Shown one piece after another: positions 24,541 through 31,351 of a DNA stretch of 40,075 nt. Both the position numbers and the translations under genes were made by a program. Below the pieces are notes generated by a model. It had not been told where the DNA came from. It did not search any database and saw only the letters and a list, made by a program, of their open reading frames with translations. Source of the stretch: a virus; IMG/VR virus record IMGVR_UViG_3300029927_000019, positions 1 to 40,075 of that record; one strand, 5' to 3'. Each line of letters begins with the position of its first letter. The stretch's first letter is position 1.

Positions 24541-24785
24541 TGACACCAGTAACCAACCCAATCAGCTCCCTATCCGCCACCCCTTATGTAGATGCATTTA
24601 CCACGGGAGAAATCCTAGGCTTTGTAGTGCTTATAATATGCACGCAGATAGTTATAACGTGGATAGCTGTTAGATCGATTAGGCGCTACATGATCAGGAT
24701 GGGCGCGGCTCTTATGGAAGGTATTGTAACTTCTCACGAAGATGTAGCCACTGGAATAATGCTTGTTATGGAGAAAAAGAAATGA
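24540..24785 (+). CDS. Small single-pass membrane protein
   Basis: 81 residues with a TM helix GEILGFVVLIICTQIVITWI followed by RRYMIRM and a charged end. TAATG overlap with the previous gene and ATGA with the next. Possibly an early membrane-targeted factor; unknown. Confidence 0.6.
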   Translation: MTPVTNPISSLSATPYVDAFTTGEILGFVVLIICTQIVITWIAVRSIRRYMIRMGAALMEGIVTSHEDVATGIMLVMEKKK

Positions 24786-25192
24786 GTGATAATACATTTG
24801 GTGATTATATATTTGACGGCTGGATTCCTGGCCATGAGATGGAAAGCATACGGTCATTTTGGGGATGCATGGACAGAACGTATAAAGATTGGATCGAGAA
24901 CGGCGAGTTAGGTGCAACAGAAACCTGTCAGCATGGCCCTGGGCCTAATGGGTTTGGTAATCCGCCTTACGGCGCTACTGTTGACTACATGCTGACGAAT
25001 TATAAGCTTAGCAAAGATAGCGTTAATGCTGTTTATAATATTGTCCGTGGCCGGTACGTTCACGCATGGAATAACATGGGTAGATTGATCGATGAGAATG
25101 GCGAGTCACATTGCGTTTCAAGCTGCAATCATTGGGTTAGGGTTTATCTTCATGGCGAGATAAATCATAGAGAGCTAACTAAAAAAGGGTGA
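24782..25192 (+). CDS. Hypothetical early protein
   Basis: 136 residues, aromatic and histidine/cysteine-containing (CQHGPGPNGFGNPPYGATVD; CVSSCNHWVRVYLHG). No TM. The C-terminal CVSSCNH might bind metal. Last protein gene before the 790-nt structured stretch; its stop lies in a hairpin (25186-25207). Unknown function. Confidence 0.6.
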   Translation: MSDNTFGDYIFDGWIPGHEMESIRSFWGCMDRTYKDWIENGELGATETCQHGPGPNGFGNPPYGATVDYMLTNYKLSKDSVNAVYNIVRGRYVHAWNNMGRLIDENGESHCVSSCNHWVRVYLHGEINHRELTKKG

Positions 25193-25983
25193 CACAGTGG
25201 CCACCCTAGTCTAGTATAAATAACTAAAGCCGATGTCTTTGCAGGACACGGTTTGAATAAAATATGATGAGCACAATTCAAAACCGCTTCGGCTATGTCC
25301 TCATTATAGTGTATTCATCCCGTTTATAGCAAATCATCGGTTATAGATTTCAGAAATGATTTCTAGAGAGCGTATATGTGGTGGCACTTAATAGCTCGAC
25401 AATGAAGCAATCAAACGGCGACGGCGGGCTGATTGACGGATTTAGAAGGCTAGAGGTTACGGACACAGCACAGTGTTCAGGGTTCGACTCCCATTAGCTA
25501 GCGGTGAAACCGTGCGATAGTTGCTAGCTTGAATTGGTTCAAACCTCAAAGTGTCCCTTCATATACGCTCTTAACCGGAATGGTTATGCTGCTTTCTCAA
25601 CCGGAAAGTCTGCATTGATTAGAGTAACGGAAGGATAACGGCCTGAAAACCCGCCTTCTGCTGTTGGTCAGGTGGGACGTATTGTTAGCGCATACTCAGC
25701 CCCGTAAAAGTCTCCTGACAAGCTAACCAGCACTCTATTCAATGCAGATTTAAAACAATCGAAAAGCCCAACGCCTAGCAATGACCTAACCCTTGTCAAC
25801 TAGGGCACTTAATTCGGGCCTATTTATAGGTTCCAGGTAATTACTGATTGGAAATGAAAGTTTCTGGTGATTATCCCCTTAATTGGGAGGTGTGGATCAA
25901 CCTATTCAATAAAGCCTGTAGAGACTAGCAGTATGATTAGTCCAAGGTGTGGATAGTAGGGTTCTTATAACCGGAGGAAAGCA
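25193..25983 (+). ncRNA. Candidate giant structured RNA (~790 nt), GOLLD/ROOL-like or new class
   Basis: There is no credible ORF here in a genome where genes otherwise overlap. Perfect or near-perfect helices are dense: a three-way junction at 25228-25294 (AGCCGA/TCGGCT closing; 25249-25258 with 25276-25286); a 12-bp helix 25367-25378/25560-25571; a 10-bp helix 25609-25618/25739-25748 extended by 25621-25625/25732-25736; GTTAGC 25684-25689/25722-25727; CGGAAGG 25628-25634 with CCTTCTG 25654-25660; CCTA-loop-TAGG 25816-25833; and a 9-bp helix 25836-25844/25867-25876. A T-arm mimic and a repeated GGTGTGGAT lie inside. Length, phage location and tRNA-like part recall GOLLD (~800 nt) and ROOL; membership is inference. 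Strand + is assumed from neighbouring genes. Confidence 0.65.
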
Positions 25984-26313
25984 ATGTACAAGGTATATTT
26001 TATACAGCAAAAGCAGAAAGGCAGAAAAGGGATCCAACCTGTAAAGATTGGCTACTCACTGGATCCAGAAGCGAGGCTTAAAAACCTTCAAACAGGAAGC
26101 CCAGTAAAGCTAAAGCTATGTAAGACAATTGAGGTCGAAACAAAGAGGGAGGCCGAGATAGTAGAAAGGTGCTTGCATAGGCTTGGATCCAAGAAGCATA
26201 GAAGGCTAGAGGGTGAATGGTTCCTAATCTATGGTAGCTGGAAGGCGTTTATAGAGGCAGGGCTAAAGATGGCTAAGGATCCTATCAAAAAGAGCTTAGA
26301 AGCAAGGGCTTAA
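25984..26313 (+). CDS. GIY-YIG nuclease-like protein (T5orf172/MUG113 type)
   Basis: 109 residues. The pattern KVYFIQQ ... PVKIGYSLDPEARLKNLQTG followed by SPVKLKLCKTIE and RRLEGEWFLI matches the compact GIY-YIG families T5orf172/MUG113: strand pair, Arg in the helix (ARLKNLQ), and a distal Glu (EGEWF). Ideal ribosome site GGAGG at 25973-25977, preceded by a GGTT/AACC hairpin at 25960-25972 that ends the structured RNA. Could be a mobile nuclease or act on phage/host DNA. Confidence 0.75.
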   Translation: MYKVYFIQQKQKGRKGIQPVKIGYSLDPEARLKNLQTGSPVKLKLCKTIEVETKREAEIVERCLHRLGSKKHRRLEGEWFLIYGSWKAFIEAGLKMAKDPIKKSLEARA

Positions 26314-26362
26314 CCCTCTTCTAGTGATAGCTATAACTTAAATTAACAACATGGAGAACATT

Positions 26363-26590
26363 ATGGAATTATTAGACAAGCTTAAAGACCTTAAAACAGA
26401 TAAGCAGAAGTGGCAATTTATCATAGACGTCAAGCCATTGCTGGAAGTGGTGCTTGATAACGATGAAACATGGGTGCAAGTCAAAGGGGATGATGATTGC
26501 GGCTGGGTGGCATTCGATAAATCAGTGGGTTCTATGCCTGGTATCGTGCCATTGCTTGAGGCTATCGGTATCAGTGTCGATTACGTTTAA
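26363..26590 (+). CDS. Hypothetical early protein
   Basis: 75 residues from ATG 26363 (GGAG six bases upstream; the ATG at 26351 lacks a site). Helical N-terminus (LLDKLKDLKTDKQKWQFIID) and acidic middle (DDDCGWVAFDKS). Unknown. Confidence 0.55.
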   Translation: MELLDKLKDLKTDKQKWQFIIDVKPLLEVVLDNDETWVQVKGDDDCGWVAFDKSVGSMPGIVPLLEAIGISVDYV

Positions 26591-26621
26591 TTAACCCCCA
26601 CCCCAACTATAGGCGATAAGA

Positions 26622-26843
26622 ATGACATTTGAAAAGAAGCTAGAACCAGCGTTAAGGCAATACCGGCATAGCAGTGTTGATAATTTCATTGCCGCCTATG
26701 ACCGAGAAGAAACGCTGAAGATATTAAACGATATGATCGCTGGGTACGATAACTTGAGAATGGAAAACCTCGACCTTAAGGCTTCATTGAGAACCTGCGC
26801 TAATTCGGCTCAAGGTGTTCTCGATCAATATAAGATTAAGTAA
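26622..26843 (+). CDS. Hypothetical coiled-coil protein
   Basis: 73 residues, almost entirely helical (FEKKLEPALRQYRHSSVDNF; ILNDMIAGYDNLRMENLDLK). Probably a small coiled-coil oligomer. Unknown role. Confidence 0.55.
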   Translation: MTFEKKLEPALRQYRHSSVDNFIAAYDREETLKILNDMIAGYDNLRMENLDLKASLRTCANSAQGVLDQYKIK

Positions 26844-26877
26844 CATAATTTAACAAAACTCTACAGGGTGATTACAC

Positions 26878-27063
26878 ATGTACTACGAAGAAAAGTTAAT
26901 TGATGGGATTCTGCACTATAACAGTGTGGCACCTAAGCAGTCTGAACACTGGATACCATTCACTCCGGAAGTGTTGAGCTATCGAGTTTTAGTGGCAGAA
27001 AGGTCTTTAATGGATGTGCAGAGCCAAATGATGACTAGCTTATCTAATTTAGCCAAATCCTAA
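26878..27063 (+). CDS. Hypothetical early protein
   Basis: 61 residues, MYYEEKLIDGILHYNSVAPK, EHWIPFTPEVLSYRVLVAER, with a helical end. ACAGGGTG upstream is the ribosome site. The opening KDG/DGxLxY...W.PxT pattern is similar to small Ea-type phage proteins; function unknown. Confidence 0.55.
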   Translation: MYYEEKLIDGILHYNSVAPKQSEHWIPFTPEVLSYRVLVAERSLMDVQSQMMTSLSNLAKS

Positions 27064-27104
27064 TCATCAACTACGCTTATCTGATAACCAGAGGGGATAA
27101 GCTA

Positions 27105-27245
27105 ATGATCTGTAACCGATGCAAGCACAACAAAGTCACATACTGCGCACAGGATCGATTCAACGGTAAAAACATAGACCAGAAGAAGCCGACGATGGGC
27201 AAGTGTGAGAGCTTCGCAAGAATTAAAATTATTAAGGTGGAATAG
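27105..27245 (+). CDS. Small cysteine-rich protein
   Basis: 46 residues: MICNRCKHNKVTYCAQDRFN ... MGKCESFARIKIIKVE. CxxC...C...C indicates a zinc ribbon/knuckle. GAGGGGAT upstream serves as ribosome site; stop directly abuts the next ATG. Unknown. Confidence 0.6.
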   Translation: MICNRCKHNKVTYCAQDRFNGKNIDQKKPTMGKCESFARIKIIKVE

Positions 27246-27461
27246 ATGGATGATCAAAAGTTCACACCGTTAACCGGCAAAATAACGTACACAGGCGCAG
27301 ATACGCAGCACATATCCTTACTCAGAGATGAAGGGGAAACATTAAACGGCGTAAAAATGGAAGTGGGAAAAACTTATCCATTGAATCATGGTGATATTAT
27401 CGAGACAAAGGGCAGGGTGATAGGGGCTGATAACCTAAAATGGAGCTTTAGAGATGAATAA
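27246..27461 (+). CDS. Hypothetical small beta protein
   Basis: 71 residues: GKITYTGADTQHISLLRDEG, then VGKTYPLNHGDIIETKGRVI, a small beta-barrel-like pattern. Starts one base after the previous stop; last bases overlap the next gene. Unknown. Confidence 0.55.
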   Translation: MDDQKFTPLTGKITYTGADTQHISLLRDEGETLNGVKMEVGKTYPLNHGDIIETKGRVIGADNLKWSFRDE

Positions 27462-27753
27462 ATACAACAGCGAGTCATACGCAGCGGAAGCGCACAAGCC
27501 AGCTAAGAGGGCAAAGGAGGGTGATAGGGGATTACTATTGCCTACCGAGCAATCGGGCTATGACGTGCAAGGATGCCTTGCTGGTCCAGTTCTAAGCGGT
27601 CGATCAAGAAAGGTGTTTCTATTCGACAAAAATAGAACGCTAGTTGCCTGCCCTCATAAGCAGTTACTAAGCATCGAGCCAACGCTAGCAATTAAAGCCG
27701 AGCCTGATTATTTATTGATGGTAGAGCAGATTAACAAGCTCAAAAAGAGTTAA
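27454..27753 (+). CDS. Hypothetical early protein
   Basis: 99 residues: LLLPTEQSGYDVQGCLAGPV, SGRSRKVFLFDKNRTLVACP, HKQLLSIEP, then a helical end. Mixed alpha/beta, no motif recognised. Followed by a palindrome-rich control region. Confidence 0.55.
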   Translation: MNKYNSESYAAEAHKPAKRAKEGDRGLLLPTEQSGYDVQGCLAGPVLSGRSRKVFLFDKNRTLVACPHKQLLSIEPTLAIKAEPDYLLMVEQINKLKKS

Positions 27754-27789
27754 CTTTTTATTTAACTATGGTGCTAGCACTTGTTAACA
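27748..27789. promoter_or_regulatory. Palindrome cluster upstream of RHH gene
   Basis: Three perfect palindromes in 42 bp: AGTTAACT (27748-27755), GTGCTAGCAC (27771-27780) and TGTTAACA (27782-27789). A weak promoter, TTGTTA (27781) -17 bp- GATAAG (27804-27809), follows. Likely operator for the ribbon-helix-helix protein encoded just downstream; inference. Confidence 0.45.
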
Positions 27790-27828
27790 GATTGCACTAT
27801 GATGATAAGCAACACAGGAGAGCAGGCA

Positions 27829-28308
27829 TTGAAAACAAAACAATTTAATTTAAGAATGGATCTAGACGTTATTGCATGGGTCAATGAGCAGGCATTGAAG
27901 GATGATCGAACGCCAGGCATATGGTTATCACGGTTTATTAATCAGCACATGGGGAAGGTTAAGCCGGCTAAGAAGCAACAAACAACAATGCCGGCCGTAT
28001 CTAGACAATGGGTAGTTCCGGCCGGCTTAAATTGTAAAGCATGGGCGGAATTCGACCAGCACAGAAGGAAGCACAAATCCGCTTGGACTGACTTGGCTAA
28101 AACTAAATCAGCTAACATTCTGCTAAAGCTTACACACGATCAGCAGCAAGTAACGGTTGATAATAGCGTGCAAGCTGGTTGGCCAGGGCTTTACCCTGAG
28201 AAGTTAAAAAACACCAAGTCATTTATTGAGCAGCAGAATGATTCAACATTTGATTCACTGTTTGGTAACGATCAGGGCGCAATAGAGGGCGAATGTCATG
28301 CAGGATAG
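27829..28308 (+). CDS. Ribbon-helix-helix plus replication-accessory domain protein
   Basis: 159 residues from TTG 27829 (AGGAG 8 bases upstream; the in-frame TTG at 27781 and ATG at 27799 lack sites). Residues ~1-45 (TKQFNLRMDLDVIAWVNEQA, GIWLSRFINQHM) are Arc-like ribbon-helix-helix. The C-terminus (AWAEFDQHRRKHKSAWTDLA ... DNSVQAGWPGLYPEKLKN) matches the helical domain found at the end of phage replication initiators and DnaT-like proteins. Precedes the P-like gene. Probably origin binding and/or autoregulation. Confidence 0.65.
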   Translation: MKTKQFNLRMDLDVIAWVNEQALKDDRTPGIWLSRFINQHMGKVKPAKKQQTTMPAVSRQWVVPAGLNCKAWAEFDQHRRKHKSAWTDLAKTKSANILLKLTHDQQQVTVDNSVQAGWPGLYPEKLKNTKSFIEQQNDSTFDSLFGNDQGAIEGECHAG

Positions 28309-29077
28309 TGATCACAAGGAATTTTACCTAGCACTTAAGGATGCTTTAGAGGTTAAAGGAAAGGCATTATCCGCCGGCGCTTTCAAATTGTGGTGCCGGC
28401 TACTTCAGCCATATGAGCTAGACCACATCAAGGCGGCAATCGATCAAGCAATTATGGCACCTAGCTTTATGCTAGAGCCTGCTAAGATTCTGGAATTCTT
28501 GCCTGACATGTTAGGGCACGCCACACCAGAAATAGCCTGGTCACTCTATCCGAGAACAGAAGCCGATAGCGGCTATGTAACCGATGAGATTATGCAGGCT
28601 GGCAACGGTATTGATCCACTCGACAAAATGGCCAGGATGCCGTTTATCGAAGCCTACAAGCAAATTATCGCCAGCGCCAAGATGAACCAGAAGCCAGCCC
28701 ATTGGTTTTACTCAGTCAGCACGACTGGTACACGCGAAGAACAAAAAGAAACAAAAATACAACGCACTTTGGAAGCTATGCAATGTGGAAGACTGACCGA
28801 AGCAAGAGCAAAGAATACAGTGATGCTGCTATCGCAAGAGCTAGGAAAACAATCGAGTCAATATCTGCCAGGGCTGCCGGAACCGAAACAGAAGATGACA
28901 TTGACAGACCAAAGGCAGCAGATAGGGATTATTTCGAAAAGAATCAATACAGCATTTCAGCAAACTTCGGAGCCTTCCAACTTGACCGAAGAAGAAACGG
29001 AAAAGGCTAGGCTTGAGCGGGTGAAGAAAATACAGGCCGATTTTGATATTTACAATGCGGATGAGGGGCTGGCTTAA
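28298..29077 (+). CDS. Lambda-P-like replisome-loading protein
   Basis: 259 residues, overlapping the RHH gene by 11 bases. The N-terminal helical domain (FYLALKDALEVKGKALSAGA, FKLWCRLLQPYELDHIKAAI) and FLPDMLGHATPEIAWSLYPR then DEIMQAGNGIDPLDKMARMP and FIEAYKQI match phage replication-P-type proteins, which recruit host DnaB helicase. The C-terminus is a charged coil. No polymerase or helicase is encoded, so host replication machinery is probably used. Confidence 0.65.
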   Translation: MQDSDHKEFYLALKDALEVKGKALSAGAFKLWCRLLQPYELDHIKAAIDQAIMAPSFMLEPAKILEFLPDMLGHATPEIAWSLYPRTEADSGYVTDEIMQAGNGIDPLDKMARMPFIEAYKQIIASAKMNQKPAHWFYSVSTTGTREEQKETKIQRTLEAMQCGRLTEARAKNTVMLLSQELGKQSSQYLPGLPEPKQKMTLTDQRQQIGIISKRINTAFQQTSEPSNLTEEETEKARLERVKKIQADFDIYNADEGLA

Positions 29078-29079
29078 TT

Positions 29080-29295
29080 ATGGATCAGGTAGCAATAGCA
29101 TTAACTGGAGCGGTAGCAATATGGCTAACCCAGCAGCCTAACGAACAATGGAAAAAGTACGCATGCTTGTTCGGTATGGCTGGGCAACCGTTTTGGTTTT
29201 ATTCGGCATATCAGGCAGAGCAATGGGGAATCTTCGCTTTGTGCATATTTTATACGTATAGCTGGTGCTTAGGGGTTAAGAATCACTGGCTATAG
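29080..29295 (+). CDS. Small two-TM membrane protein
   Basis: 71 residues with two hydrophobic helices (DQVAIALTGAVAIWLTQQP; FALCIFYTYSWCLGV) and a conserved-looking GMAGQPFWFYSAYQAEQWGI. I have seen this WLTQ...QPFW...QWGIF pattern in hypothetical phage proteins. Tail-to-tail overlap of 20 bases with the minus-strand repressor. Role unknown. Confidence 0.6.
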   Translation: MDQVAIALTGAVAIWLTQQPNEQWKKYACLFGMAGQPFWFYSAYQAEQWGIFALCIFYTYSWCLGVKNHWL

Positions 29296-29479
29296 GCATC
29301 GGGCCAAGTTCTAAACCTAATCCAAGGTCTAGCGACAGGTTCAATATGGCAATAGCTTTACCTGGGGGAATGTAGCCTTTAGATATCCACTGGCTACAGT
29401 TAGATTCATCAATATCCAGCTTTGCGGCTAATACTCTGCCGCCACCCATTGTGCGTAAAACGTGTTCGACTGTGTACAT
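29276..29479 (-). CDS. HTH repressor, Cro/YdaS-like
   Basis: 67 residues: TVEHVLRTMGGGRVLAAKLD, then IDESNCSQWISKGYIPPGKA, AIAILNLS is a classic HTH with GGGRxLAxxL and SxxSQWxxKGxIP. It is the only gene on this strand here and faces an operator region with two TTAGCTAAAGTT sites. AGAGGTG precedes the ATG. Likely represses itself and the RecT operon. Confidence 0.75.
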   Translation of the reverse strand: MYTVEHVLRTMGGGRVLAAKLDIDESNCSQWISKGYIPPGKAIAILNLSLDLGLGLELGPMPIASDS

Positions 29480-29507
29480 ATATCACCTCTCGATTAATTA
29501 ATGTTAG

Positions 29508-29565
29508 TTTAGCTAAAGTTTTATTAAATATCTACTTGCTATAATACTTTAGGTTAGCTAAAGTT
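29508..29565. promoter_or_regulatory. Twin operators around a promoter
   Basis: TTAGCTAAAGTT occurs at 29509-29520 and 29554-29565, each centred on the palindrome TTAGCTAA (the first extends to TTTAGCTAAA). The extended -10 TTGCTATAAT (TATAAT 29540-29545) for the RecT operon lies between them, and the divergent repressor gene starts at 29479. This is the expected layout of an autoregulated lambdoid-type switch. Confidence 0.65.
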
Positions 29566-29596
29566 ACTACATCGAAACGCAACAGGGAAAAGACAA

Positions 29597-29944
29597 ATGT
29601 TAATCAGTGACTACCCAGAACTAAAGAATCTACTTATAGACATAATGTCAGGTAAAGCGATCAAGGAAACTGGAGGTTTTAATATATACATGGCCACCCT
29701 TTCAGATCAGAAAGCTTTGGCAGATATGTACCTTTTTGAAATCGAGAATGATGCCAAGATTGAATTGGATGTGTTTGTAAATAGCTTTGAGTTTTCTTCA
29801 TCTACAGATATGACGCTGAGATCCATAGGATCCTCTCTAGAAGATGAGGTTATGAATTACTTGATAGCTGAGATAGAAGAGCATTTTTTAGATAAAGTTC
29901 AACCGGCATTAGATAGCTACTGGGAGGATCAACGAGGTGAATAA
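29597..29944 (+). CDS. Hypothetical early protein before RecT
   Basis: 115 residues, acidic, LISDYPELKNLLIDIMSGKA, FNIYMATLSDQKALADMYLF; beta/alpha mix. First gene of the operon from the 29540 promoter and overlaps RecT by 8 bases, so probably co-expressed with recombination functions. Unknown family. Confidence 0.6.
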   Translation: MLISDYPELKNLLIDIMSGKAIKETGGFNIYMATLSDQKALADMYLFEIENDAKIELDVFVNSFEFSSSTDMTLRSIGSSLEDEVMNYLIAEIEEHFLDKVQPALDSYWEDQRGE

Positions 29945-30971
29945 TGTTACCCCAATGCAGGTTATAGCCAACCAGAAAGAGAAGTTTCTGAAGCTGAACA
30001 CTGCAAACAATGATTTATTGAGCTTTGAGCAGGAATGTATCTTTGCCAAGCAACAGGTGGAAAAGAGTAAGTTCTCATTAAGTGCAGCGCAATCTAACCC
30101 TGGGAGCCTTCAGGTAGCGATTTTAAACGTGGCGGCTATTGGTATTAGTTTGAACCCAGCGAAGCAGCACGCCTACTTGGTGCCTCGTGCCGGTGGTATC
30201 TGCCTAGACATAAGCTTTCAAGGCCTAAGAAAGATAGCTACAGACTCAGGCGCTATACTTTGGGCAAAAGTTGAGCTGGTTTATACCAACGATAAATTCA
30301 CTTGGAAGGGGCCAACAGAGAAACCAGATCATGACGCAGACCCATTTTCAGAGCGTGGCCCTATAAAGGGCGGTTACTGCATAGCCAAGTTGCCTAGCGG
30401 CGAATTCATGACAGAAGTGATGAGCGTTGAGGAAATAAACAAGGTTCGAGACACCTCAAAGGCTGCTAAAAATGGCCCGTGGGTTAACTGGTACGATGAG
30501 ATGGCAAAGAAAACCATACTCAAGCGAGCGTTTAAGCAGTGGCCTCAGTCATCCGATAACGTACAGGGCAGAGATCGACTAGAGGCGGCGGTTAGTGCCT
30601 CACATGACGCAGAAGGTACGGCATACACCCTAGAAGAACACGCCGAATACATGAAGCTATTCAACGGCGGCAACGGTCTAGAGTTCTACCTAATGCGAAG
30701 ACGCACAAGTGAGGATGTGTGGAACGCTTTATATAACTCATTCGAAAAAGGGAAAAAGGTTGCAAATAAGGCTACTGCTGATGATTTAGAGAAACATGGT
30801 ATAGCCTGCATGCAAGATTACGCACTACAAATCACAGACGGCTCGGTAAGCGGCGATACGTCAACAGTTGAAGAGCTAGTTCTAGAGCTGTCAGAGCAAG
30901 AAATGGGGCTAGTAATAGAGCATTTAAACCCGAAAGAAATATTATTAATCGAATCACTAAAGGATCAATAG
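29937..30971 (+). CDS. recT: RecT family ssDNA-annealing protein
   Basis: 344 residues. Hallmarks: SLQVAILNVAAIGISLNPAK followed by QHAYLVPRAGGICLDISFQG and LRKIATDSGAILWAKVELVY; later YCIAKLPSGEFMTEVMSVEE and PWVNWYDEMAKKTILKRAFK QWPQS. These are the RecT/Bet-type signature blocks. It anneals complementary ssDNA for phage recombination. No partner exonuclease (RecE/Exo) is visible in the window; NinB, NinG and the SSB-like gene are likely partners. Confidence 0.9.
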   Translation: MNNVTPMQVIANQKEKFLKLNTANNDLLSFEQECIFAKQQVEKSKFSLSAAQSNPGSLQVAILNVAAIGISLNPAKQHAYLVPRAGGICLDISFQGLRKIATDSGAILWAKVELVYTNDKFTWKGPTEKPDHDADPFSERGPIKGGYCIAKLPSGEFMTEVMSVEEINKVRDTSKAAKNGPWVNWYDEMAKKTILKRAFKQWPQSSDNVQGRDRLEAAVSASHDAEGTAYTLEEHAEYMKLFNGGNGLEFYLMRRRTSEDVWNALYNSFEKGKKVANKATADDLEKHGIACMQDYALQITDGSVSGDTSTVEELVLELSEQEMGLVIEHLNPKEILLIESLKDQ

Positions 30972-30972
30972 A

Positions 30973-31293
30973 ATGAAAGTAGGAATTGAATTACAAATCG
31001 ATGTAACAAAGATTGAAAAGCACAGGATTTATCAGGGGAAAAAAGGCAAGTATTTAACCATGACAGCCTTTGTCGATCTTGATAACAAAGACCAATACGA
31101 CCAAAACGGCATGATTACCCACAAGAAAGAGGAAAATGAGCAGCAAGCGCCCATTCTTGGCAATACAAAAGTGTTCTGGACTGATGGACAGCAGCAAGCG
31201 CCAGCGCATCACTCAGATTCAGCAAGCTACCAGGCTAGCCCATCGCAAGCACCAGCCCAGGGCGGCCTAGAAGATGATGATTTCCCCTTCTAA
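30973..31293 (+). CDS. Single-strand DNA-binding-like protein with acidic tip
   Basis: 106 residues, beginning two bases after RecT. Beta-rich N-terminus (KVGIELQIDVTKIEKHRIYQ; GKYLTMTAFVDL), a low-complexity Q/A/S/P linker, and the C-terminus EDDDFPF, the acidic tip that SSB proteins use to recruit partners. It is about the size of small phage SSBs. Expected to coat ssDNA for RecT and NinB. Confidence 0.75.
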   Translation: MKVGIELQIDVTKIEKHRIYQGKKGKYLTMTAFVDLDNKDQYDQNGMITHKKEENEQQAPILGNTKVFWTDGQQQAPAHHSDSASYQASPSQAPAQGGLEDDDFPF

Positions 31294-31314
31294 ATAAAGC
31301 CCTGTAATGGGGCT

Positions 31315-31351
31315 AACACTAAGTAATGTCGAAAGGACAAAGTTAATTATG
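31315..31351 (+). repeat. Repeated leader, copy 1
   Basis: AACACTAAGTAATGTCG, then AAAGGACAAAGTTAATT before ATG 31349. Nearly the same string precedes ATG 31718, and a shorter form precedes ATG 32193. It contains the ribosome site. A small hairpin AGCCC/GGGCT (31299-31303/31311 region) lies just upstream. Confidence 0.65.

Noticed and set aside
25186-25207. Rho-independent terminator AGGGTG/CACCCT after the 24782 gene
   Set aside because: The hairpin is real, but no T-run follows; it is more likely part of the structured leader.
25430-25505. Canonical tRNA ending in the TTCGACT loop
   Set aside because: The T-stem has only three pairs, and the acceptor strand after it (TAGCTAG) has no complement at the right distance. 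No D-arm or anticodon arm of normal geometry fits.
25921-25945. Group I intron P7 (GACTA ... TAGTC)
   Set aside because: The two strands are only 10 nt apart and form a plain hairpin; the P3/P8 segment and the P/Q elements are absent.
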